Shown piece by piece: positions 46,101-59,400 of a DNA stretch of 64,000 nt. A model generated the notes under the pieces. It did no database searches, was not told the DNA's origin, and saw nothing but the letters and a program-made list of their open reading frames with translations. The stretch comes from Eledone cirrhosa (lineage: Eukaryota > Mollusca > Cephalopoda > Octopoda > Eledonidae), in NCBI GenBank assembly GCA_964016885.1, contig OZ024748.1, positions 29,392,348 to 29,456,347 of the forward strand, in the 5' to 3' direction. Positions within the stretch are counted from its first letter, which is position 1. Each line of letters starts with the position of its first letter. The position numbers and the translations under genes are program-made.

Positions 46101-49100
46101 ACTTGAGGCAAAGTTAGTCGGGTGACTGGGTCTCGCTCATATAGGACTATCTGGCAGGTATTCTACGGCTGGATGCCCTTCCTAACACCAACCACATGTA
46201 CAGTGTGGAACTGGGAACTTTTTACCGTGTTACCTACACGGTGACATTACAGCGTGGACTGTGTGTTTTTTTCTCGTGACACCTACACGATCTCGATCTC
46301 ATTATCTCATTTATTTGGACTGGATGTTGTGGTACCAACTTTACAGAGAGAGGGTGGTGTTGGTGGGAGTGGGAGGATAGGGTAAGGGTAGTGGATTGGG
46401 GTGTATATTTGGTTAAGAGGTGCCTACTGACTGTAGGTTTTGCTTTGTACATAGGCAAGGCGGGTCTTCTGTATTACTGTGTAGCGCCAAAGATCTCGGT
46501 CCAATGACATTGTCTTAGAGAGGTGCAAGTGTGTAAGGTCGGAATTTATCAGATCGTCCCAGGTTTTTATGGGTCTACCTACTCCGTAACTACCATCAAT
46601 TTTATACAGCTGTCGTCTTTCATGCGCATCATGTGGCCATACCAACATAGTCTTCTCTTGAGTAAACAGCATCTGATCTCTCTTATTCCTAATTTCTCAC
46701 TCATTTCAATTATTCTTTACTGTTCACGTATATTACTATTACACATCTAACGGAGCATGCATGGTTCGTTCCTTTCCAGTCTACGCAGGTCCTCTGCACG
46801 TAATGCCCATGTCTCACTGCCATGTAGCATTGCTGTTCGTATACAAGCATACTGTTGCTGAATTGTCGCTTTGAGAAATGTAATGCATTTTCACTTCATT
46901 TTCTCGTCTCTCCTACTTTCTTGGTCCATTTACCTATCAGTATTTATATTAAACTTCTCGTTTAACTCTCATAATTATGGTCGAATCTGTAGGACCTTTA
47001 GAAAAATAACCTGCTCGTTACCTTCCTTCTTTCCCCGCTCTGTCTCCCTCATACATTGTTGATACGCTTACATGTTCTCTCACCCACCTCTCTCTCCGTA
47101 AATATAAAATAAATCTGTTGTGAGTTATGAAAGCTAAAAGTAAACCCCTATACATAGCTTTTGTTGACTTGGAGAAAGCTTTTGACAGAGTCCCCCCGCT
47201 CCATTATCTGGTGGGCTCTTAGAAAACTAGGTGTTAATGAATGGCTTGTGAGAGCTATACAAGCCATGTATAAAGAAACAGTCAGCAAGGTTAGAATTAA
47301 CAACGAATATAGAGAAGAGTTTAGCGTAAAAGTTGGTGTTCATCAGGGCTCCGTCCTTAGCCCCCTACTATTTATTATTGCCCTTCAGGCTATAACAGAG
47401 GAGTTCAAGACCGGCTGCCCATGGGAACTCCTATATGCAGATGATCTAACGCTCATAGCTGAATCGATGGCTAAACTAGAGAAGAAATTCCAAACATGGA
47501 AGCATGGCCTAGAATCAAAAGGCCTTAAAGTTAACTTGTCAAAGATTAAAGTTCTAGTATGTAGAAAGGAAAATAGAGCACAGGTCCCCTCTGGGAAATG
47601 GCCATGTTCAGTGTGTAGTAAAGGAGTAGGCAGAAATTCCATTTTATGTCCCAAATGCAAAGTATGGGTACATAAAAGATGTAGTGGGATCACAGGTAAG
47701 CTATCTAAGAACGTAGATTTTATATGTGGCCAATGCTCAGGTGCAATAAGTAGCAAGTACCCACAGGATACTAGCTCCTTCTATTGCCCAGATGGTTCTA
47801 TAGAACTAGTGGACACCTTCCGTTACCTGGGTGACAAAATCAGCAGTGATGGAGGGTGCTCTGAAAGTACAGCAGCCAGAATCAGAACGGGATGGAAAAA
47901 GTTCAGAGAGCTTATACCACTAAAGGTTTCCCTCTAAAAATGAAAGGCAGATTGTATGATGCTTGTATACGAACAGCAATGTTACATAGCAGTGAGACAT
48001 GGGCATTGTATGCAGAAGATCTGCGCAGACTGGAGAGGAACGAAGCATCCATGCTCTGTTGGATGTGTAATACACGAACGGCAAAGCATAAATGAACTAA
48101 GTGAGAAATTAGGAATAAGAGGGATCAGATGCTGTTTACTCAAGAGAAGACTATGTTGGTATGGTCATGTGTTGCGCATGAAAGACAACAGTTGTATAAA
48201 AAAGTGCAGGGCGATCAAAATTGATGAAAATTACGGAGTAGGTAGACCCAGCAAAACCTGGGACGCTTTGATAAATTCCGACCTACACCTACATCTCTTT
48301 AAGACAATGTCACTGACCGAGTTCTTTGGCGCTACGCAGTAATACAGAAGACCCGAAACCTACAGTCAGTAGGCACCACTTAACCAAATATATACCCCAT
48401 CCCACTACCCCTACTCCCACCCTTTCTCTGTAGAGTTATGTTGGTACCACAACATCCAGTTCAAAATAAATGAGCTCGTGTAGGTGTCACAACAAAAAAC
48501 ACACAGTCCACGCTGTAACGTGGCCGTGTAGGTAACACGGTAAAAACCTCCCAGTCCACACTGTAAACGTGGTTGGTGTTAGGAAGGGCATCTAGCCGTA
48601 GAAAACCTGCCAAACAGTCCTATACGAGCAAGACATGGTCACCCGACCAATCTTGCCTCAAATAGGACAATTCCCGTCTAAACCCATGCTAGCATGGAAG
48701 ATAGACATTAAACGATGATGATGATGATATATATATATATATAAGTAGGAAAGACCTTTTTCTTTAAACATTTTATTTTAACTTACCCTTTCAACTGATA
48801 TCATACGACCATGGAGTTCAGTTTGATTCAAATGTTGAATACATTTAGAAGCTTCATGTGCACTAGACATAGTTACAAAACCATAACATCGGGCACCGGG
48901 ACTTCGAGCATTTGTCACTACTTTGGCACCAACAACCTGGTAGAGAAAAATAGAAATTTGCATTATATGAGCTAAGAGAAAAGCTGGGTACAAGAGGTAT
49001 CAAATGTGTGCAGGAGAGATGACTACACTGGTATGGATATGTAATGCGTATGGATGATGATTGTTGTGTGGAGAATGTTAATCTAAAGAAACTACATCTG

Positions 49101-52100
49101 ACAAAGGAGATGACAAAAAAAACAGGCAAGTGGGGAGATGTATTGGAGAAATTTCATCTAACCTATGCAAGTATAGAAAAACAGATGGAAAATGATGATG
49201 ATTAGTAAAAAATTACTTTGATTCAGTAAAACAGTCAACACCATCATCAACATGTTAATTCTGACAAATATGATAGAGAAGGTGACAAAGCACTGGATGA
49301 ACCTGGTTTGTTTACTTGGAAAAGAATAAATACTGCTAAAGATTACATAGAAAGATTACAAGATATATTGTGCCTACCATTAAAAGAAAAAAACAATAAA
49401 ATGAGAGAAACTGTCTATATACTCAATCAATCAATTATATAGAGAACAGGACAAGAATATCTTATTTGGGGTAAATAACAACACACAAACACACACAAGA
49501 TTGCTGTTGGTATTGTACAAATTAAAAATAACACACCAACATATTTCAGTCAATATACCTTGCCATATTTGGTAAAAAGCAATTTGAGGTCTGTAGCACG
49601 GGTTGTTGAAGCAAGACCACTGACCCACAAATTCCGGCTGTTTTCGTTGTTGCCTATTAAACACAGAAATATTTCAATAACCATGTTGCAAATATATCAA
49701 AATGTTAAAATAAGTATAGAAAAGAAGCAAAAATCAGAGAAAATGGGGAAAAAAAAACTTACTTTTGATATTTTTGACAACTTTTGGTTTAGAAACTGAA
49801 GAACTGTAACGACAAAACAATGGTTTAGAAATATCATCACCATCATCAACATCAAAAGTAAATGTCAAGGGAGAATTTTGAAACATAATTTCATTATTTA
49901 TATGAATTGTAACTGAACTTGCAAACCCACACAATACCACTTTATATTAGGGTTCTCAATCTAAATATACAGATACAGATATATATTGAAATAAACAAAA
50001 TACACACACACATACATGCATATACATATATACTCAAAGACATACTTATTATATAAGAATGATGTGACAATGTAACTTTAATATTTAGCAAAGCATAACA
50101 AATGTTATACATAGTTAAATATATTTCTATACCTAATATCAAATTAATATTACATGTGAGTGGGAAAATGTAACGACGAAAGAAGCTTACCTCTTATTAA
50201 AATATGCTTTTGTACTAGCAATTTATCTATTTTAGATATAAATGAATACAAAAGCACTAATTTGAAATGGAATTATTGGTTGAGACAATGAATGGATTAC
50301 CAATTAGTTAACAACTGACATTATACACCAGCAATAAAAAAACTAACAGTTATCAAAAATGTACAGAAATACATGAACTATAGTCTTCAGGAAATTAAAA
50401 AGAGGTCAGCATATAATGTGCAATTCCCTAAACACTAACTGCTAGTTTAGCAGAAATATGGCTGGAATACAGGAACCAATAACTCAGTTTTCAATCTTTT
50501 CAAACATCATCCAATTTCTATCTTGTCAGAGAAATTATTAATTATCTGACATCCACAAATTCATCAATGTTTTTTTAAATTTTATTCTTGAGAACTCAGG
50601 CTTCCTCCTCTTCATTATTGTCATCTTCATCCAAACAGTTAGTTTTGCTTCATGATATTGGTTATTAGTTCCAGTGGATAATACTTCAGTAATTTGGTAA
50701 ATCTCCTAATATGTGAGTTTGAGCATCTCATGTAATCACACTCCAACTAAGATTCCTTATCCCCAGCCAACTCCCAAACCATTTGCTGGCCCCTTTTCAT
50801 TTCATGAACTATAGTTCACATTAATCATCTAAAGTATAAATATTTACTTCTATAAACACACATCATTATCTACCAAACATCTTCAATGGTATCATCATAT
50901 GTTTTTACTCAACAAATACACAAGCTTTATCAATTTGTTAGAGACTGTAGCACATAAGCCAAGAGAAATCCTGGCCTCTCAACACTTCCATTGTAGTCTC
51001 AAATATGAGAAACTGATGAAAAGATATCTCAGATATGTTTTAGTCAATTATAGCCCAGGCCATGTCTTATTTAATAGTAATCCTACAAATAAACTATTGC
51101 AATATATTAATTATCTGACATCCACAAGACTAGAGAGATGTCTAGCATTAGTAGTAGTAGTTTGGTGTTAAATCTACAATCAAACCAGATACACACACTC
51201 ACATATCTTCTTTTTTAAATAACTCACAATTAACCATGAAAGGATGCTCTCTGAAGAAAACCTAATTAGATAGGTTAACTTATAGTTCCAGAGAAACTGT
51301 TCCTTTTGGCAGTTGTAGACCCCAGTTTTAGCCAAGGTGTCGACATCTGTTACCGAGAAGTAAGATCATTTAACTAATGACATCTTTGAATCAAAGCAGT
51401 GGGAAAGATGACTTGAAAACCAACCTCTTCGACTTTACATCTTTATCATCTTTCTTTTCATCAGTCTTCTTCTCAGTTTGCCCTCCTTCAATTTTACCTT
51501 TAGCCTTTTCCTCAACTGTGCTTCCATCTGTTTTCTTCACTTCACTTTTGCCACTCACTTTGTCCTTAGGTGTCTTCTCTATTTTACCATTATTTGTTTT
51601 GGATGCCACAAGGTCAGCATCTAAATCATTCTGAGTGTCATCAACATGAACTATAAGTGATTCATTTTCTTCACTCTGTTGAGTGGTGGAAGTGTCCATA
51701 CTGATTGTGTCTTTTAATGTAAATGGAGCTATACAAGGTACACTGGTGGGTGTTGGAGGTAAACTATCCGAGAGAACTCTATTGGTCACATCGTCTCCTT
51801 TAGGTTCATTACAGTTTTGTTGCGGAGTTGTTGTTTTCCTACTGGCTGATGAGGGGTTTTCATCATTTTCTTTTTTTATATTATTCTCTGCTGATGAAGT
51901 CTTTTCACTCTTTTCTTCTGGTGTATTCATTTCTGATGATGAGGATAATCCACTGTTTTCTTCTTTTCTGTTAGTTTCCACTGATGAAGATGACAGTACT
52001 GGCGGTGCTATAGAAAGTTAATTTAGAATGAAATAGTTGATACGAAATGAAAACTTGTTAAACCTCACTCCACAACAGACTGTGTTCTGCAGAGAGTTTA

Positions 52101-52883
52101 AATAGAAAAGAAAGAATGCAATAAATAAAATGTTACTATTAAAGCTTTTAGTCTAGCAATCCTATAGGATTAATAGACTATAGGCTCTACAGTTGAAATA
52201 TGGATAATAATTACATTTCAAATAGAAACTTTTGTGTCAAATTTTCACTCCATATATCCTCAGTGATATTGTCTTCAACACATTCAAAATAGAACTGAAG
52301 TAGTTGTACAAAACACTAAAACTAAGCTACAGGCTCTCAGAAAATATAGAACTGGATAGACTCTTGAGAAAAATACCACAAATGTCTCACTGACACACAC
52401 ATACATATATATTTATGTATGTAGTATACTGTTAACCATGGGATGGTTTCAGTAAATTCAGACATGTTTACACTGCTAATGCAATGGTAAGTAATTTAAT
52501 GAGAGAGACAATAAAATGGTTTGTAGTAAAGTTTGAAACTCATGAGCAAGTCATCAATGATCCAGAAATTTGTTAGGTGTTCTATTTCATTTACATAAAT
52601 TACATTATTTTCCATGGATCCATTCGAATGCAGCATTATATAGCATATTATGGAGGAGTGTTGAATATGTTCTGGAATAGGATGTTAGTTGGTTGTCAGC
52701 CAGATCTCCATATGTGGAGGGTTTTCTCCACATCTGGAAGAACTGATGCCGATAGAGAGATGAGAAAATACTGGAAGAATGAGTGAGGTTTCAATGCCGT
52801 CTAACTTCAGCTATTTTGAATCTAGGCAAATGCATAAACACACAAACACTAAATATATATATAGCAGCTGCAATTTTACTCAC

Positions 52884-52928
<45 letters not shown>

Positions 52929-53328
52929 TGGCAAATCTAGCTCAGCCCATGGATGTTACTTAAGAATGGCAGCAACAAATCAAAGACACATACAACAGTT
53001 GCCTTTTCAAACTTTTTCAATTGTGGCTCTTTTTGATCATTTAGCTTCTTTGTTTCACCGGGCTAATTCAATTTTGATAAGATAACATTATAAAGTTGAA
53101 ATATAGCTATAATTCCTTGAAGAATATTGAGCTAACAATTTAAGGAACAAATCTTTATCTCCAAGCAAATATTACAAAATTCCCTCCTCAACTTGTTAGC
53201 TCAATATTCTTCAAGGAAAAATGTGAAGATAGTTTTCGGAGATATTTCTTGCTTTGAAATATATAGACTTGACAACTGTGCTATTCAGGTCTATCCCAAG
53301 TAGCCCAAGTGCTAAGTCATCACTGTTT

Positions 53329-53408
<80 letters not shown>

Positions 53409-56400
53409 TAGTACAGATTAAATATTTTAGTCTTTGTATTTATTATTACAATATATATATATATTTGAACTGAAGAATCAAAATCTTACAGACTAACTGC
53501 AATTTCAATGTCTTCATCCTTAGATGTAAATTACATCTAGACAAATGCATGCATAACACTCATATATATGTGTGTATGTCATCATCATCACTGTTTAACA
53601 TCCATTTTTCCATGCTTGCATGAGTTAGACGGGTTGTCGATGCCAGTAGGCAAGTCTGGCCAGAGTTGGCCATGTCACACCTTGCTCCGGTGAGGACTAT
53701 AAATTTGGCCGGGTATTTTACAGCTGGATGCCCTTCCTGACACCAACCACATTTACAGTGTGAAACTGGATTTGCTCTGTTATGAAGAGGGACAGGCCAG
53801 TTGGCCGAGCTGAACCGTCTCACAAAGGAACAATATTTTCGGAGCCTGACCCATCGCACAGCGGAACCATAATTTTGGAGCCCAGTATTGGATAGCACCG
53901 ATATGAGGGGCCTAACCCATCACACAGTGTAGCCACAGTTTTGGGACCCGGCACTGGATGGCACCGTTATGAAGAGGAGCAGGTCAGTCAGCTGCACCAA
54001 ACCCATCTCACAACGGTACCAGTTTTGGGACCCGGTACGTGATGACACCACTATGAGGAGGGATAGGTGCGGAACCACTGTTTGGGAGCCTGGCTTTGGA
54101 TAGCAGCACTATGTGAGGAGACCAGTTGGAGCCCGGTACTAGATGGCACCTATACCAGAAGCCTAACCCATCTTACAGTGTAGCCTAGTTTTGTGGCCCA
54201 GTACTGGAAGGCACCACTATGAAGAGGAACAGAGGAACAGAGCAGTTGGCTGCGCCAAACCCATCTCACGTGACCACAGTTTTGGGGCCTGGTACTAAAT
54301 GACACCATTATGAGGAAGGACAGGTGTGGAGCCACAGTTTGGGAACTTGGTGCTGGGTGGCACCCCTATGCGGAGGGATAGGCCAGTTGGCATCCCAGTT
54401 TTGGAACCAGGCACTTCTCAATACAAAACCACATTTTGAGAGCCTGAGACTGGATGGCACTGGCTGCACCAAACCCTTCACGGTGATGAGGGACAAGTCA
54501 GTTGGCTGCGCTGAACACATCTAACAGCAGAACTTTTGAAGCTGAGCACTCTTCATGCAACGAACCCTTCTCATTAGAAAACTTCATTGTGTGAGCGTGA
54601 GACTGGATGACACTGCTATGAGGAGGGACAGGCCCATTGGCCATGCCAAGCCCTTCACACAGCGGCACCCCAGTTTCGAAGCCGGGCACTCTCTATGCAA
54701 TGCACCCTTCTCAATACGAAGCCACATTTTGGGAGCCTGCGAAGGTATGGCACTGCTATGAGGTGGGACAGCTCAGTTGGCCGCGCCAAACTCTTCTCGC
54801 AGCAGAACCTCATTTTGGAAACCAGAAACTGGATCAGCAGAACCACATTTTGGGAACCTGGAAACAGATGGGGGTGAAATCCTAAAGCCAAGGCTGGGTT
54901 TTACATCGGGGGAGACAGCAGAAGTATTTAGAAGGAATTAAAAACATTGAAATAATTGAAAATAGGGGAAGAGAGAAGATGAGAGAACTTGAGAGCAGTT
55001 AAATTCAAACTTGGATGGATTTATCTAATTATGGCTATTCACCAGACCAGAGGCCAGAGACAAGCAGCATGGCTGATGGCTCCTTTATTGTTTCTACTCA
55101 CAATTGATTTTGTGATGCCAAAGGCCACAAATTGCCCACACCTTGAAATCAGGTGGAATAATTTTCATTAGACTGACCTAGATTATGCAGATGACACTGC
55201 CCTTCTCGGCAAATCAGAACAGTCATTGCAAGTAATGCTGCTAAATTTGGGGTAAGAATCAGCCCAGAGAAGACGAAGGTCATGTAAGTGAAAGAAGAAA
55301 ACCCTATCAACATACAAGTAAATAACACATGTGCAGATGAGGTTGAGAGGTTCACCTACCTGGGTGGTAGCATTTCCAACAAGTGTGACACGGAGCAAGA
55401 CGTGCTGAACAGAATTGGAAAAGCAGGCTCTTTCTTTGGGAGGCTTAGAAACATCTGGCAATCTAATCAGATGACTCTAAAAAGCAAGGTAGCTTTGTAC
55501 AATTCTCTGATCATTCCAGTTGCCATCTATGCCAGTGAAACGTGGAAGAGACAGCAGGAATTGCTCACAAGCTAGATGTATTCCACCAGAGGTGCCTCCG
55601 AAAAATTCTTAACATCTCTTGGTAAGACAAAATAATCAATAAAGAAGTCTATGGGAGAACAAGGCAGAAACCACTAAGTATCACAGTGAAAGATCATCAT
55701 CTGAGATTTCTTGGACATATCTTTAGAATGCCATCAACAAGACAGGCAAGGCTTTCTCTTGACTTGAAGCAAGAGTGTGGAAAAAGGAAACGTGAACGCC
55801 CATAAACAACTTGGAAGGGGACAGTCATGAAGGATCTAGATGCAGAAGAGCTGAGCTGGGAGGATACCAAAGCTCTTGCAGAAGAGCACAGAGGATGGAG
55901 ATCTTTGGTTGATACCCAATGTTCCACATGGAATGGGAGGACCTGACTAACTAAACATATTTATAAATCAATTTGTTCCTGAATACACACAGTAGAAGAA
56001 ATAGGTTTAATTTTCTTTAATGTTAAGATTTAAATAACATTACAAACTAGATTAGTAGTTGATTACCATACACTGAACCAATATAGTTCCTCCTAAAGTA
56101 AAATCTTGTATAAACCATACTTAATATAAGTCTTTTCTTACAATATATCCATCACTGATAAAATTACAGTCTGTATGTAACTAGCTTTAATAGTCAATTA
56201 AAAAATTAATATAAAATTTCACTTATAACATAAGTGAAATAACAGACAAAAAGACAGTTTGTGTAAATACCATATTTGGACCAGTTTTATTATTTTTTAT
56301 GGGAGAAGAAAGAAGAGAGGCTGAAACAACTGAAAGAAAATCAAGTAAAGTATAACAACAATAAGCAGATTATTCTAAAAATTTACTGCATCTGAAATTT

Positions 56401-59400
56401 CCTACCTGTGGTATCCTTTAATGTATCATCAGCTTCTTCCTAAAATAGAGAAGAAGATATCTGATAACAACAACAACTGATGATATACAATACATAGCCA
56501 TAGTAGAAATAAATTATTTGGATTGGTATCAAAAGGATTAATTTATTAATTTGTGGCTACTAATTTTAACAGCTTATCATAGTTACACTAATTTTACAAA
56601 TATAATATTTTAACAATTGTGAATCAAAAACACTTGGAAATGTATTTACTTCTATAATACAAACTAATTTATTTTAAAGTGTTTGTATTTATTTAATAAC
56701 ATTCCATAATAATTTTATGTAAGAAAATTAATTATGTTCTGAACACCAGCTTAATAATAAGAAAGTCAGTCCTCTTACTAAATATCTCCAAATTCTTCAT
56801 TATTTTCAAAGTGATTTTAAAAGTCATAGGCAGCGACTTTCATTAAAAATTTGGTAATAAAAGGGTTAAGGTATAAACATGCAAAACAAAAGTAGATTTA
56901 CCTTCAAAACAATATTAATTTCTTTGTTTGTATCAGGTAGCTCTTCCACAAGCAGGACTTTATCAAAGGTGTCATTTACCAACATATCTGATGGTTTTGT
57001 ATCACTTGAAAGTATCTGATTGTCAGTAATATCAGGATTGGTGGTGTTTAGAAAGACATCAGCCAATGCCACATCAGATGTCTCTGTTTCTTTCTGAAAA
57101 TTTAAACAAAATATAATTTCAACTTTTAACTCTTAATACCAATCACCTCAAGCCACAACTGGTTCTATGATACTATGTTGTGATACGAGTACAGCCTAAT
57201 ATACCACTGAAAATATTGCTGTTGTCTATACTGGCTCTATCAAGACAAATAACACATGATGCTGTTAGCCATGCACAAATAAAATCACCAAATGTTCCAA
57301 TATATATTTAAAAGAGGACAGTACCAACTGGAGTATGAAATCCTTGACTGCAGCCCCCTTAGGCAATATATAAATCCAGTACTGGGAGCAGCTAAATACC
57401 CTTTTATATACTGACTGGGGAATGATTTGAACTGTGTAATCTAACAGCTAAACTGTACCAGAATGTATTTCCTGATCTACAATCAATATATTTCCTATGA
57501 TCTACAATCAATATTTCCTATGATTTACAATCAAATATGATATTCTTCATAATATAAAAAAAAAACGAATGTAAAACACCAGTACCAAAAGTTGACAACA
57601 ATTAGTGACAACTGGAAGATATGTAAAGGAAGTTAGTGAAAATATATTCATAAAGTTCACCAACCTTAACCTTGACCATGTTGACTGTAGTAAGTTCATT
57701 TTCTAGAAATTAAAATAATACAATATTAGTTCAAGACACACACCACCATATAACATAATATTGAGTGACATACATCTAGACACAGTTTAACCCTTTAGCA
57801 TTTAAACCGGCCAGAATTCTCTCACCTCTTTCTGTTTAAACTGGCCATAACCAGCTCCTCATATTTATGTTAAGGTTTTGTTCTTAAAATAAATAATATC
57901 AAAATCTCATAGATTCAATATTATGTAATAACTATGTAAAGTGAAGCCTTTACCATGAAAATATAATAGTAAATATAGAGTAATGTAAATGCTAAAGGGT
58001 TAGAATACAATTACACACACTATGTAACATAATAGTGTTGCACATATCTAAACAGTCTAAAATACAATTACATACACACCACCATATAACTTAATATTAT
58101 GTTACAAACATCTAAACACAGTTTAAAATACAAATACACACCACTACATAACTTAACATTGTACTGTGCACCCAGAATAAAAAAATATTATTTTTCCTAT
58201 CATTGTTTATTGCAAATTTTCTGTTGAATAAGACCTCTATGGGGAAGAAGCAAAAACCCACAGCTAAAAAGATTGTGTCTATAGAATTTTATGATAATTT
58301 AAAGTTAGTAATTTTGCAGTTCTTTTGCACTAAAAATTAGTTAACAAAAGTCCAAAAAATATCTTGAAAAATCATCTAAAGTTTTATGCTGACCTGAATG
58401 TTCCTTGTTGGAGCATGCAACAGATCTGTTGCATGCTCCAACAAGGAACATTCAGGTCAGCATAAAACTTTAGATGATTTTTCAAAATATTTTCCATGAA
58501 AATAACATACTTTTGTGTTAAGCTGGACTTTTGTTTGATGGTACCCAATACAATGAACTCAAATAGGCTGAAATATTTAATATAGATATTTAGAGACATT
58601 TCATTATCCCAGAGTTCAAATCAGGGTAGGCAGGTGTTTTTGGCACTTATCAAGAAAATGTTGTGCTGGCCTAAAAAAAAACAGTACATGTCTAAAACCC
58701 TAAAATTAGAGAGGCCATTTCATCTAACCATATGATAGGGAGTTGATTTTGAGCAATAATTGACATTTAGAAATAATACAGAGGCTTTGCAGTAACCAAT
58801 GCATAAGTAGGAGAACTTAGAAAAGAATATACATTTTGAAACTGAATGCATATATCAGTACAAACTTTTAAACTAATACAAAGATAACATTTTCTAGTGT
58901 TCCACAAGTTCAATACTATGTAAAATACATGGAGGCAATTTTGTTTTCCTCTTGCATTGAAACTGAAACATTATGTTTGAGTGACCAAACTGTGTATCAA
59001 TTTCTCCTCAAATTGAGCAACTAGGGTGAGGTCTTTTTGATGAAATTTCCAGATGAGACATCATAAGCATCAATTTGAAGATGCCATAAATGTTTTTTCT
59101 GAAAGCAGGCGAAATCTTGCAACTGCCCCACTCTGGAATGACCTAATGTGTTTGTTCCAACTTTCAAGTGGATTTTCACTCCATTTTGCAATTGACTGTC
59201 CACCATTCTATTCAAAAGGTTCCCAGCTGTGAGCACACATTTGAACAATGAAATTATAACCACCCATGAGAAGTCTCCCTTATCAAGAAATAAGTTTTTA
59301 GGTGTAACATTAAATCTATCCCAAGTGCCTTCAGTCTGTCAGACTTTCTTTTCTCATTCACTGATTGTGTGACATGGAGCATAACGTTGGTCAGAGACAA

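Noticed and set aside
54308..54891. Open frames in the GC-rich array as a secreted or repetitive protein
   Set aside because: Equal openness on both strands and in several frames, with degenerate units and no start or splice context.
58384..58599. 71-residue minus-strand ORF as part of the RAG1-like protein
   Set aside because: It reads through the perfect palindrome and shows no similarity to the core; its coding status is not supported.
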